From Oscillospiraceae bacterium (GTDB lineage Bacteria; Bacillota; Clostridia; Oscillospirales; Ruminococcaceae), in contig JAAVIG010000056.1 in NCBI GenBank assembly GCA_014796735.1, positions 1 to 6,693 of the forward strand: DNA of 6,693 bases, read 5' to 3'. Each line of letters begins with the position of its first letter. Within the stretch, counting starts at the first letter, position 1. Positions 1-6,398 of this stretch are shown here, in pieces. The notes under the pieces are model-generated. The model had not been told where the DNA came from and searched no databases. It worked only from the letters and a program-made list of their open reading frames with translations. The position numbers and the translations under genes are program-made.

Positions 1-155
1 CCTTAAGCCCCGCGCGGGAGCGCAAACTGCACTCGCTTCCGAGAAAAGAAAACACCACATAAAGCGTAGCTTTAAAAAACCGTTTTCCAAACGCTTTCCG
101 AAAAGCACCCCACCGCCTACAGCGCAGTTTTAAAAAGGCACTCCGCCGCCTGAGG
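1..155 (-). repeat. Left copy of a ~155-bp dispersed intergenic repeat
   Basis: This stretch matches the reverse complement of 6460-6613. The outer 26 bp (1-26) are identical to the complement of 6588-6613. Further shared blocks sit at matching offsets: CACATAAAGCG near 56-66, TCCGAAAAGCA near 97-107, CCACCGCC near 110-117, and CGCAGTTTTAAAAAGGCA at 123-140. The edge near CTGAG (about 150-155) also matches. Between blocks the copies have diverged, so this is not a recent duplication. The outer end holds the palindrome CCCGCGCGGG. The repeat begins 15 bp after the gerAC stop codon and would be transcribed as its 3' UTR. On the minus strand it can form a small hairpin with a TCGG loop (93-106). 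I see no classic U-run terminator. The window starts at the repeat edge, so the repeat may continue outside. The family is unidentified. Confidence 0.8.
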
Positions 156-169
156 AACTCCCCGCAACA

Positions 170-1315
170 CTACTTACTCAAAATCAACTTATCAATCTCA
201 ATCTCAGCCCTAAACCTAAACTCCGCATTTTTCAAATACTCACCGAAATCCTCCTCAACCTCTTTCCAAAGCTTATAGTCACAATGTCTCACTGTTTTTT
301 CCAGCAAAAACGGATCGGCTCCGTGCTCATAAACCGTCTGTTCTACCGCCGCTTCCATTCTCTTAATTATCGCGTCACCGCACATTTTTTCTATTTCGCC
401 GTTATCTTCCTCAAAATCCCCCTGCGGAGTGACCAAAAACCTACCTCCCGAGGTAAGCTCAACGTTAAAAACCAACCGTCCCTTTTCAAAGGAGGGCTTT
501 ATTTTTGTCTTAATATCCACCAATCCCACAGATATTTTCTCGTCCTTATAATCTATCGTTACGGTACCCGTTTCGGTCTTGCAGCATAAAAGCTCCAACC
601 CAGACATTACCTCAATATCCACGTCCTTAACGGCTTTTCCCTCGTTTATCAGAACGCCGCCCGATATTTCAAGCGTTTTACCGTCCTCCGAGGCGTCGCT
701 TTGTCCGCTGTCAAGCAGTCTCAGCCTTGGCAGCGCCGCGCTTTGACGGTTGGTCTGCAAGGAGGTAAAAAGCTCCAACGCGCTGGGAAGTCCAACTATT
801 CCGCTTTTTTCCGCGTTGGTAAGCATGAATTTAAGCTTCTGGGTAGACACAATACCCTCGCTGAATTTGACCTGCATAAGCTCCTGCGCTTCTCCCTCCG
901 CCACTGTAACCAACATATCGGGGTGACTCTGGAAAAAGCTTTTTGAAAATTCCATAACCTTATCTACGGAATATTTTGCCGCGTCCTCGCCTATTACTAT
1001 AAGCTGGGTTACGCCTAGCATAAGCTCTCGTCCGCAGCGAAAGGAAGCGTCCTCCAAGGCGGCGTATACGTTTTCGCCTTCGCCCTTTGAGGTCAGCACG
1101 TTGGGCTGGGAGTTGTCAACAAGGGTACGTCCGCCTATTCCCGTAGGGTTGTAGTATTGAAAGGTTATCTTGTATTTTTCGTCCTTGTAATCAATCCCTA
1201 TCGCAAGGATTATGGCTTTTTCATTAAGCTCGGTGTGGGGTACGCAGCCCGAAAAAGTGATAAGGGAAAAAACCGCAAGCAGCACCGCGGAAGTTATTTT
1301 ACGCGCCGTTTTCAT
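170..1315 (-). CDS. gerAC: GerAC-type spore germination lipoprotein, Ger(x)C family
   Basis: Third subunit of a germinant receptor, a lipid-anchored protein on the outer face of the spore inner membrane. The 381 residues fit the family. The N-terminus is a lipoprotein signal: basic MKTARK, a hydrophobic stretch at about 8-22, then lipobox TFSGC with the lipidated cysteine at C24. Right after it, ELNEKAIILAIGIDY (29-43) is the typical start of the mature Ger(x)C domain. The rest divides into an N-terminal region to about residue 200 and a C-terminal region (about 215-381) ending in FRFRAEIEIDKLILSK. The ATG has a ribosome site AAGGAG at 1326-1331, 9 nt away. The gene overlaps the end of gerAB by 17 bp, suggesting translational coupling. 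No damage is visible. The symbol denotes family membership, not a proven orthologue of Bacillus gerAC; gerBC or gerKC would be equally valid names. Confidence 0.95.
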   Translation of the reverse strand: MKTARKITSAVLLAVFSLITFSGCVPHTELNEKAIILAIGIDYKDEKYKITFQYYNPTGIGGRTLVDNSQPNVLTSKGEGENVYAALEDASFRCGRELMLGVTQLIVIGEDAAKYSVDKVMEFSKSFFQSHPDMLVTVAEGEAQELMQVKFSEGIVSTQKLKFMLTNAEKSGIVGLPSALELFTSLQTNRQSAALPRLRLLDSGQSDASEDGKTLEISGGVLINEGKAVKDVDIEVMSGLELLCCKTETGTVTIDYKDEKISVGLVDIKTKIKPSFEKGRLVFNVELTSGGRFLVTPQGDFEEDNGEIEKMCGDAIIKRMEAAVEQTVYEHGADPFLLEKTVRHCDYKLWKEVEEDFGEYLKNAEFRFRAEIEIDKLILSK

Positions 1316-2411
1316 TTGCCTTTGCTCCTTTACTGTTTTTGTTGGGTTTAAGCTTTGCCGTTACGATCGCGATTATCGGGAATATGATACCGCAGGTTAT
1401 CATTGGAATACCGCAGGTAAGGATCGCCGTTATGGCTATTACAAAATCGGAGCTTCCCCCGAACATCATCGCCGCCGCGGCAATTATCACCAGCCCCGCA
1501 AGCGCCGAAATTATCCCCGCGTTTTTTCCCGCCAGCCTGTTAAAAGCAGTTCTTATGCAAAGCATGGCAAGAGAGATCTTAACAATACACATCAGTGTCC
1601 ACACTGCAACGTCAATACCGTCAAGTCTTTGGAAAAGCACGATATTTGAAAGCGCCGAAACGGTAAAGAACGGGAAGTTCGCGCTGCCGAGAAAAGGCCC
1701 CAGCACAAGCATCTCAAGCAGATGCATAAGCTCCAGTATAACCATTACGGCGGGAATGTACCAGTAAACGATACGCTGGGATTTTTCGGTAACATGCTCG
1801 GTCAGAACGGCAAAAAAGATTATCTCCGAGTTGCTCCCTATCTGTTCCAGTACCTCCGACAAAAAGGTGTCCTTGTTATCGATAAAATTAAGATAAAGCC
1901 ACTTAAAATCAAACATATTCCAAGTGCTTACGGAAATCAAGATCAAAAAGGCCACAAACACCGCCGCGAAAATAACGCCGCTTCTTGCCGTCGCCTGAAT
2001 GCCCTTCCACACCGCAAAGGCGCAGGCAAGCAAGGGCAGGATTATCAGCAGAAAATCGGGCGCCTGTCCGAAAATAGTACTGGAAGCGTAAAACTTCATG
2101 CGGCACATTGCAGAGATTGAGGAAATCAATACCGAGATCATAAGAATTATCGCGTATATCCAGCCTAATACCTTGTTTCTGTCGATTATTATTCCTATCG
2201 CGCTTTCACCGGGGTACTTTTTTGAAATATAAAGAAGCGGGATATACTGAATGAATAAAATCACGTAAGCGGTCAGAATAACGGCAAATCTCTGCATGCC
2301 GTATTCGGTGTTTGCCAGAGGGAAGCTCATTGCCTCCGAAAAAAGCCTTGAAGCCACGAACAGCACCGCAAGCTGAATATAGCTTATTTTTTTTTTTTTT
2401 TTTAACTGCAC
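1299..2411 (-). CDS. gerAB: GerAB-type germinant permease subunit (APC superfamily), GTG start followed by A17
   Basis: Integral membrane subunit of the germinant receptor. The family belongs to the amino acid-polyamine-organocation fold, and this subunit is generally held to bind the germinant. The 370 residues are almost entirely hydrophobic segments, consistent with about ten helices: roughly 11-29, 41-62, 80-101, 119-136, 144-163, 193-207, 215-240, 265-290, 298-317 and 324-351. KISYIQLAVLF near the N-terminus and FQRLDGIDVAVWT (260-272) are family-typical. The start is GTG at 2409-2411, preceded by AAAGGGA at 2421-2427 with 9 nt spacing, 19 bp after the gerAA stop. The coding strand then reads GTG CAG TT followed by 17 uninterrupted A, giving MQLKKKKKIS. 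Losing one A puts TAA directly after the lysines, and gaining one shifts the frame. The reading frame is intact here. The hydrophilic tail KPNKNSKGAKANENGA overlaps the gerAC start. Confidence 0.93.
   Translation of the reverse strand: MQLKKKKKISYIQLAVLFVASRLFSEAMSFPLANTEYGMQRFAVILTAYVILFIQYIPLLYISKKYPGESAIGIIIDRNKVLGWIYAIILMISVLISSISAMCRMKFYASSTIFGQAPDFLLIILPLLACAFAVWKGIQATARSGVIFAAVFVAFLILISVSTWNMFDFKWLYLNFIDNKDTFLSEVLEQIGSNSEIIFFAVLTEHVTEKSQRIVYWYIPAVMVILELMHLLEMLVLGPFLGSANFPFFTVSALSNIVLFQRLDGIDVAVWTLMCIVKISLAMLCIRTAFNRLAGKNAGIISALAGLVIIAAAAMMFGGSSDFVIAITAILTCGIPMITCGIIFPIIAIVTAKLKPNKNSKGAKANENGA
2387..2403 (-). repeat. A17 homopolymer in the 5' end of gerAB
   Basis: Seventeen consecutive T on the plus strand, read as A on the coding strand, encode five lysines plus the flanking bases of the TTA and ATA codons. 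Tracts this long are prone to slipped-strand mispairing during replication and to RNA polymerase slippage. It lies within the first nine codons, so nearly the whole protein depends on its length. The count rests on one assembled sequence, and homopolymers are error-prone in several sequencing chemistries. Confidence 0.9.
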
Positions 2412-2430
2412 CTGTTGTTTTCCCTTTATT

Positions 2431-3906
2431 TTATTTTTCGTTGTTTTCCCCTACATTGACGCCCGCCAGATCCTGCACTCTGTAATCTCTTTCCGCCATT
2501 TTTCTCCAGCTTCTTCTTATAATAAGATCTCGCAGAGCCTTAGGCGAGAACGGCGAGACGGGCGCGGTGTGAGGCACTCCGTAGCTTTCCTGAGAGCACA
2601 GCTTTATCGCTATTAAAGCGGAAAGTATAGTTATACCGAACAAGCCCCACATGCCGCCGACTATTATATAAGCGAATCTCAATACCGCGATGCTGTCGTA
2701 CAGATCGGGCACAACAAAGCTTGTGATAGCGGACATTGCCACCATTAAAACCATAGGCGCGCCCACAAGTCCGGCCGATACCACAATATCGCCTATTACC
2801 AGACCGCCCACAATGGACACGGCATGACCTATATTTGTGGGAATACGCAGTCCCGCTTCCCTCATTACCTCGTAAAATACATGGATAACGAGGCACTCCG
2901 CCAACAGCGGATAGGGCGTGTCCTGAATACTTGTTGCAAGGTTCAGTAAAAGCGCCTCGGGGAACAGCTCGGGATTAAAGTTTGCAAGAGCAACGTAAAA
3001 GCCCGACACCACCGTGGCGAAAATTATCGCCATGTATCTTATGATACGTATCAGAGCGGTAAAAAAGGGTCTGCCCGTGTAATCGTCTATTACCGCGAAA
3101 TTTTCCATAAAAAGCTTGGGCAGGTAAAGCGCAAAGGGCGTTCCGTCGATAAGCACGCCCACCTTTCCCTCATGAAGCTTTGAGGTGAACACGTCGGGAC
3201 GTTCGGTGGCTCCCACCTCGGAAAAAAGCTGATTGCCGGGGTTTTCCAGAAACGGCTGTATATAGCCGCCCTCTAAAATTGTATTCAAGGGCAGGTTTTT
3301 CAGCCTTTTTTCTACCTCCTTGACAAGCCTTTTGTCCGCAACGTTTTTTATATAGCACATGCAAACGTCGGTTTGGGACATATCGCCTAACTTCATCATT
3401 TTAAAAACAAGATCGGTGTTTTTCATGCGGCGGCGCACAAGGGAAACGTTGGTTCTAACCACCTCCACAAAGCCGTCGCGGCTGCCTCTGACATTATTGT
3501 GAGTTGAAGGCTCCTCCACCGAGCGGGCGGCGTAGCCCTGAACTCCCAGCGAAATAGCGTGGTCAAGTCCCTCTATAAGAATAGTCACAAAGCCCGACAT
3601 TATATCCGCGCAAATATCGGAATATGTGTCCGACTGCTTTTGCTCCCCCGCTATTATCAAGCCGTCCTCTAAGGTTCGCACAAGCTCCTCAAAGGGCATA
3701 TCGGCGGTAAGGGTGTTTATGGGCTGAAATATCAGGTCAGCCATTGTACCCGTGCTTGCCATGCCCTCGCAGAAAACAATGCAGATAGAGTGCCCGCCCG
3801 CTTTGGCGTGCTTTAATGTCAGGTCGCTGCTGTTGGACATTATCGTGCGCAAATTTATTACGGTCTCGTCTATGGAGGGAGAGATAGGTTGTTCTTTAAG
3901 CTCCAT
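2431..3906 (-). CDS. gerAA: GerAA-type spore germination protein, GerA family
   Basis: First and largest subunit of the germinant receptor, in the spore inner membrane. The 491 residues match the usual family length. A soluble N-terminal region (about 1-280) contains the diagnostic stretch RSVEEPSTHNNVRGSRDGF (128-146), followed by RTNVSLVRRRMKNTDL (151-166) and LPLNTILEGGYIQPFLE (205-221). The membrane half (about 281-437) has several helices and the conserved EVMREAGLRIPTNIGHAV (346-363), with VIGDIVVSAGLVGAPM following. The cytosolic tail contains SYGVPHTAPVSPFSP (441-455). All these motifs are expected for GerA proteins, and none is missing. The ATG has AAGGAA at 3914-3919 with 7 nt spacing. 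It is the first gene of the operon, with 19 bp to gerAB. Such operons are normally expressed in the forespore under sigma G. The germinant cannot be read from the sequence. Confidence 0.96.
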   Translation of the reverse strand: MELKEQPISPSIDETVINLRTIMSNSSDLTLKHAKAGGHSICIVFCEGMASTGTMADLIFQPINTLTADMPFEELVRTLEDGLIIAGEQKQSDTYSDICADIMSGFVTILIEGLDHAISLGVQGYAARSVEEPSTHNNVRGSRDGFVEVVRTNVSLVRRRMKNTDLVFKMMKLGDMSQTDVCMCYIKNVADKRLVKEVEKRLKNLPLNTILEGGYIQPFLENPGNQLFSEVGATERPDVFTSKLHEGKVGVLIDGTPFALYLPKLFMENFAVIDDYTGRPFFTALIRIIRYMAIIFATVVSGFYVALANFNPELFPEALLLNLATSIQDTPYPLLAECLVIHVFYEVMREAGLRIPTNIGHAVSIVGGLVIGDIVVSAGLVGAPMVLMVAMSAITSFVVPDLYDSIAVLRFAYIIVGGMWGLFGITILSALIAIKLCSQESYGVPHTAPVSPFSPKALRDLIIRRSWRKMAERDYRVQDLAGVNVGENNEK

Positions 3907-3959
3907 TTTATCATTCCTTTTTATTTTAAATTGACGATTTTCAATTATCGATTGTAAAT

Positions 3960-3988
3960 TATTTTACCCCGGCAGCTTGAAAACATAC
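3960..3988 (-). promoter_or_regulatory. Weak candidate forespore (sigma G-like) promoter of the gerA operon
   Basis: On the minus strand, GTATG (3984-3988) fits the GYATR -35 pattern of sigma G. TAAAATA (3960-3966) lies 17 bp further on, but only partly resembles the CATNMTA -10 pattern. The position, about 55-80 bp before the gerAA start, is suitable. It lies just inside the MITE-like element at 3995-4088. The match is weak and could be chance. Confidence 0.25.
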
Positions 3989-3994
3989 GCTCTA

Positions 3995-4088
3995 ATACCA
4001 ATCCCTTTTTAAACTGACGTAATACCCACAGTTTAAAAAGGGATTGCACCCGAAACACTAATCCAACAGTTTTAAAAGGGATTAGTAT
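3995..4088. repeat. MITE-like inverted-repeat element 1
   Basis: The ends are imperfect terminal inverted repeats: 3994-4016 against the complement of 4067-4089 agree at 20 of 23 positions, with ATAC...GTAT tips. Inside, 4000-4016 and 4029-4045 form a perfect 17-bp inverted repeat around a 12-nt loop (ACGTAATACCCA). The element therefore contains three copies of the CAGTTT(T)AAAARGGATT arm, one inverted. It encodes no plausible protein. The first ~42 nt closely match the start of the element at 4149-4256. A clean target-site duplication could not be fixed, although TA-rich borders fit IS630/mariner-derived MITEs. The strong hairpin could also affect transcripts entering from the GH5 gene. Confidence 0.75.
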
Positions 4089-4109
4089 AAATCTTCGATA
4101 AAAAATGAC

Positions 4110-4145
4110 GCCAACGACTGTGAAATAAATCACAAGCGCGTTGGC
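4110..4145. other. Imperfect hairpin between the two MITE-like elements
   Basis: GCCAACG (4110-4116) pairs with CGTTGGC (4139-4145), and the inner TGTGA (4119-4123) pairs with TCACA (4130-4134) around a loop of AATAAA. No U-run follows on either strand, so it is not a good intrinsic terminator. The role is unknown: it could be an operator-like dyad or a remnant of another repeat. Confidence 0.45.
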
Positions 4146-4148
4146 TTC

Positions 4149-4256
4149 ATACCGATCTCTTTTTAAACAGACGCAATACCCACAGTTTAATACTATTATC
4201 TGTTTTGACAGTAGACTTTGTTATATTTTGTCTACCGTCAAAACAGAGATTAGTAT
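4149..4256. repeat. MITE-like inverted-repeat element 2
   Basis: The first 42 nt (4149-4190) match 3995-4036 of element 1 at about 38 positions, including the shared GCAATACCCACAGTTTAA / GTAATACCCACAGTTTAA core. The right tip GATTAGTAT is identical to that of element 1. The centre differs: 4199-4216 and 4230-4247 form an 18-bp stem with one mismatch around a 13-nt A/T loop. The outermost bases TACCGATCTC pair imperfectly with GAGATTAGTA (4246-4255). No coding potential is seen. Same tips with different centres suggest a family of non-autonomous elements with variable interiors. The 97 bp from 4257 to the GH5 stop hold nothing I can name; there is an 8-T run at 4314-4321 but no clear terminator for GH5. 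Confidence 0.7.
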
Positions 4257-4353
4257 AAAAAGAGATTATTAAATATCCGTTTCAGATTTTTCGATCCGTG
4301 TGCTTCTATGAAATTTTTTTTGATATGCAGATTTATGATCGTATTGATATAAA

Positions 4354-5301
4354 TCAAAGGCACTTAACGATCTCCCCGATAACCCCTTCCATTCTCTTAT
4401 CCGACAGTCCGAAATCCATTTCCTTGTAGCTCCAGGCGCAGCGGCTTATCCCGTAATGCCGGAACGCCTTGTTTATATCCTTATACCATTTCAGCGTATC
4501 CTCGGGCGACGCGTTATTGATGACACCGTATTCCCCGCAGTAAAGCACTGTGCCGTTTTTTTCCGCCGTTTCATAAGCCTCCTTAAAGGCCTCGATAAAC
4601 GAATCCGCGCTGCATCCGCTTTCCGCGTAGCTTACATTTTTTGAAACATCCATATGATATACCCATGACGCCCCCTGATGAGTAAAGGGCATGGGGTCGT
4701 AGCAGTGGAAATTGTACACTACCCTGTCGTCGTATGGCGGATCAAGATCCTTTACCGCGGCTATGCTGTTGTTCCAGTAGCCGCCCACCAATATCACGGT
4801 ATCCTTTGCCAATATACGTATTCTCTTTATACATTCCCTTACTATTTCGTTCCACTTATCCGAAACCGCTTTATCCGTAACCTCGTTAAGAAGCTCAAAG
4901 GCTATTTTGTCCGAATTTCCGTATCTTCTCGCAAGCTCCGCCCAAAAAGCGTAAAATTTTTCCTGATACTTTACGTTTTCAAAAAATCCGTTTTCCATTT
5001 CTCCCTTATCAAAGGAGTAGCCCATTGTTTTGTGCAGATCGATGATCGTATTCAAGCCGTATTTTTCGCACATGGAAAGAGCGTTGTCTATATAAGAAAA
5101 GCCCGATTCCTTTGCTGTTCCGTCGTCGTTTTGCAATATATTGTAGTCAATGGGCAGTCTTACATGGTCAACGCCCCATGACGCTATTTTTTTAAAGTCC
5201 TCTTCGGTGATAAAGCTTTCGAGACGTTCGGTGCTGTAATCGCACTGGGAGAGCCAGCCGCCTAAATTTACTCCCTTGGTAAACCCTTTAAACTCTTTCA
5301 T
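4354..5301 (-). CDS. Intracellular GH5 beta-glucanase, CelC-like
   Basis: A glycoside hydrolase family 5 (TIM-barrel, retaining) enzyme expected to cleave beta-glucans or their oligosaccharides. Visible catalytic-site residues are R48 (DHVRLP), H90 (IIDLHK), the N139-E140 pair in FELLNEV (acid/base), H199 and Y201 in YNFHCYD, nucleophile E257 in LYCGEYG, and W290. The opening KGVNLGGWLSQ and the motifs YCGEYGVI and WSYKEMDFG closely recall Clostridium thermocellum CelC, but at 315 residues it is shorter, with less sequence between H199 and E257. There is no signal peptide, dockerin or carbohydrate-binding module, so a cytoplasmic enzyme acting on imported oligosaccharides is likely. ATG 5301 is the only possible start: the in-frame upstream codons contain no ATG, GTG or TTG back to a TAA at 5347-5349. 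Its ribosome site is poor. The gene is divergent from the AraC-type regulator gene. Exact substrate specificity (beta-1,4, beta-1,3-1,4 or other) is not determinable here. Confidence 0.92.
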   Translation of the reverse strand: MKEFKGFTKGVNLGGWLSQCDYSTERLESFITEEDFKKIASWGVDHVRLPIDYNILQNDDGTAKESGFSYIDNALSMCEKYGLNTIIDLHKTMGYSFDKGEMENGFFENVKYQEKFYAFWAELARRYGNSDKIAFELLNEVTDKAVSDKWNEIVRECIKRIRILAKDTVILVGGYWNNSIAAVKDLDPPYDDRVVYNFHCYDPMPFTHQGASWVYHMDVSKNVSYAESGCSADSFIEAFKEAYETAEKNGTVLYCGEYGVINNASPEDTLKWYKDINKAFRHYGISRCAWSYKEMDFGLSDKRMEGVIGEIVKCL

Positions 5302-5340
5302 AACACTGATTTCTCTGCTTACCGAATGATAGTGTGATTT

Positions 5341-5400
5341 TTTGAGTTATCCTCGGCAGCGGAGCTCCTTTCCTTTTTGATATGTTAATATTAACTCAAA
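5341..5400 (-). promoter_or_regulatory. GH5 leader with palindrome and inverted arms (candidate operator or RNA stem)
   Basis: Just downstream of the predicted GH5 promoter lies the perfect 12-bp palindrome GTTAATATTAAC (5384-5395). Overlapping it, TAACTCAAA (5392-5400) pairs perfectly with TTTGAGTTA (5341-5349), a 9-bp stem enclosing 42 nt. Inside the enclosed part are GGAGCTCC (5361-5368) and a purine-rich AAAGGAAAGGAG on the minus strand. That stretch looks like a strong ribosome site but has no start codon at a usable distance. The palindrome could be a protein operator, and the arms could fold in the mRNA. The two structures share bases and would compete in RNA. Confidence 0.5.
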
Positions 5401-5410
5401 GCGCAAAATG

Positions 5411-5440
5411 CTTATATCGTTTTTTTGCATTAAAAGTCAA
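5411..5440 (-). promoter_or_regulatory. Candidate sigma-A promoter of the GH5 gene
   Basis: On the minus strand, TTGACT (5435-5440) and TATAAG (5411-5416) are separated by 18 bp, each 5 of 6 to consensus. Transcription would start near 5404, giving a leader of about 100 nt that includes the palindrome at 5384-5395. Confidence 0.55.
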
Positions 5441-5457
5441 AATTTTGCTATAAATTC

Positions 5458-5486
5458 TTGCGTCAAAAACAAAAATATGGTACAAT
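5458..5486 (+). promoter_or_regulatory. Candidate sigma-A promoter of the AraC-type regulator gene
   Basis: TACAAT (5481-5486) is a 5 of 6 match to the -10 box and is preceded by TG one base upstream (5478-5479), an extended -10. TTGCGT (5458-5463) lies 17 bp upstream as a weak -35. The predicted start near 5493 leaves a short ~30-nt leader before the ATG. Its -35 is about 18 bp from the GH5 -35, so the two promoters are back to back. Confidence 0.65.
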
Positions 5487-5522
5487 TATAAAAAGATCAT
5501 TTATCACGAACGGAGTATCGGT

Positions 5523-6260
5523 ATGGATATAAACAAGGCTTTAACAAAGACCGCGTTTAAAAACCGCGAGTATATGATAACTCACCTGCCCTATGAACGG
5601 GAAATGGAATTTTACCAAAGCGTGAAAATGGGAAATATCAAGGAAGTGAACCGCCTTTTCAAGCCCTTGGGCGGCAGCGGCTTCGGCAGGCTCAGCGATG
5701 ATGATCTGAGAAATTTAAAGTATCACCTTATTGTGACCATCGCCTTTATAACAAGATACTGCATAGAGGGCGGCATGGAAATGGAGACCGCCTATAACTT
5801 AAGCGATATTTATATTCTGAGGACAGACAGATGCGTAAGCGAGGAGGAGATACGCTCAGTTCACCGTCAGGTGGTGGACGATTTCACGGGCAGAATGCAC
5901 GCTATAATAAAAAAGGGACTGTATTCCAAGCCTGTACTTATCTGTCTCGACCTGATATATGACAATCTCCACAACAAAATAACCTTAAACGACTTAGCCG
6001 ATAATGTCGGCTTAAGCGCGCCGTATCTTTCAAAGCTTTTTCACAAGGAGGTGGGCGTTACCGTTTCGCAGTATATATCTCAGAAGCGTGTGGAGGCGGC
6101 GGAAAATCTGCTGAAATTTTCAGACTATTCCTGTATTGAAATTTCAAACTACCTTTGCTTCAATTCCGAAAGCTACTTTATTCAGGTCTTTAAGTCTTAT
6201 ACAAAGCTTACGCCTAAGGAGTACCGTGAAAAGTTTTTCCGTACACGGTGGGGGGGATAA
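5523..6260 (+). CDS. AraC/XylS-family transcriptional regulator
   Basis: DNA-binding regulator of 245 residues. The C-terminal ~100 residues form the double helix-turn-helix AraC domain: first HTH at about 154-178 (TLNDLADNVGLSAPYLSKLF), second at about 203-234, ending in the family signature SYFIQVFKSYTKLTPKEYR (217-235). The N-terminal ~130 residues look all-helical rather than a cupin. They contain LRNLKYHLIVTIAFITRYCIEGG (62-84) and YNLSDIYI (91-98), a pattern seen in clostridial AraC proteins as a helical segment before the HTH. The ligand-binding mode is therefore unclear, and a classical sugar-binding cupin is not visible. The start is ATG 5523 with CGGAG at 5511-5515, 7 nt away. It is divergent from the GH5 gene, the usual arrangement for a regulator and its target, so GH5 control and autoregulation are inferred. 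The gene ends at a G-rich codon run (Trp-Gly-Gly). Confidence 0.93.
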   Translation: MDINKALTKTAFKNREYMITHLPYEREMEFYQSVKMGNIKEVNRLFKPLGGSGFGRLSDDDLRNLKYHLIVTIAFITRYCIEGGMEMETAYNLSDIYILRTDRCVSEEEIRSVHRQVVDDFTGRMHAIIKKGLYSKPVLICLDLIYDNLHNKITLNDLADNVGLSAPYLSKLFHKEVGVTVSQYISQKRVEAAENLLKFSDYSCIEISNYLCFNSESYFIQVFKSYTKLTPKEYREKFFRTRWGG

Positions 6261-6297
6261 AAATTAGAACATGTTCTTAGGAAGTATAGCCGTACAA

Positions 6298-6392
6298 CAA
6301 AAAGAGACCCCCGCAGGAGGCCTCTTTAAGGGTTGTACATGCGTTTACAGAATAAGTTCTATAAAAACATTTGTATAACACGGTCCGTAATG
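6298..6392 (-). ncRNA. Putative ~95-nt small RNA
   Basis: A minus-strand promoter (6399-6427) and a minus-strand intrinsic terminator (6299-6327) bracket about 95 nt with no usable ORF. The two ATG triplets in the transcript each lead to a stop within five codons and lack a ribosome site. The predicted RNA has a mostly unstructured A/U-rich 5' half and a 3' hairpin. An additional outer stem, GTACAAC (6292-6298) with GTTGTAC (6332-6338), can enclose the terminator. It is convergent with the regulator gene, stopping 30-40 nt short of its stop codon, so it would be antisense to that gene's 3' UTR. I do not recognise it as a known RNA family. It could alternatively be a decayed leader of a lost gene. 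Confidence 0.5.
6299..6327 (-). terminator. Intrinsic terminator, oriented for minus-strand transcripts
   Basis: On the minus strand, AAAGAGGCCTCC-TGC-GGGGGTCTCTTT forms a 12-bp stem with a 3-nt loop, and the run TTTTT overlaps the stem foot and continues into GTTGT. Two of the twelve pairs are G-U (6321/6307 and 6318/6310). Read from the plus strand these become A-C mismatches, so the structure works much better for minus-strand RNA. It may still weakly end regulator-gene transcripts coming from the left, since nothing better lies after that gene. Confidence 0.75.
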
Positions 6393-6398
6393 GTATTT

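Noticed and set aside
1339..2120. Overlapping plus-strand ORFs of 130-145 codons
   Set aside because: They are antisense to gerAB, and their hydrophobic character mirrors the membrane-protein codons on the real strand.
3993..4089. TA target-site duplication around the MITE-like element
   Set aside because: The tips align in more than one register within TA-rich sequence, so no duplication can be asserted.
3945..4133. Minus-strand 62-codon ORF upstream of gerAA
   Set aside because: It runs through the MITE-like element and its hairpin, has low-complexity composition and matches no known pattern. Most likely chance.
4199..4247. 18-bp stem as the intrinsic terminator of GH5
   Set aside because: On the minus strand it is followed by TAATAG rather than a T-run, and it belongs to a MITE-like element. 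It may stall transcription but is not a classic terminator.
4678..5181. Plus-strand 167-codon ORF
   Set aside because: It is fully antisense to the GH5 gene, whose catalytic motifs are intact in the other frame. Explained as a shadow.
6266..6277. Palindrome AGAACATGTTCT just after the regulator stop codon, considered as its terminator or an operator
   Set aside because: The arms are short with no usable loop and no U-run follows. A 12-bp palindrome can arise by chance. Its position 3' of the gene gives no support for an operator role.
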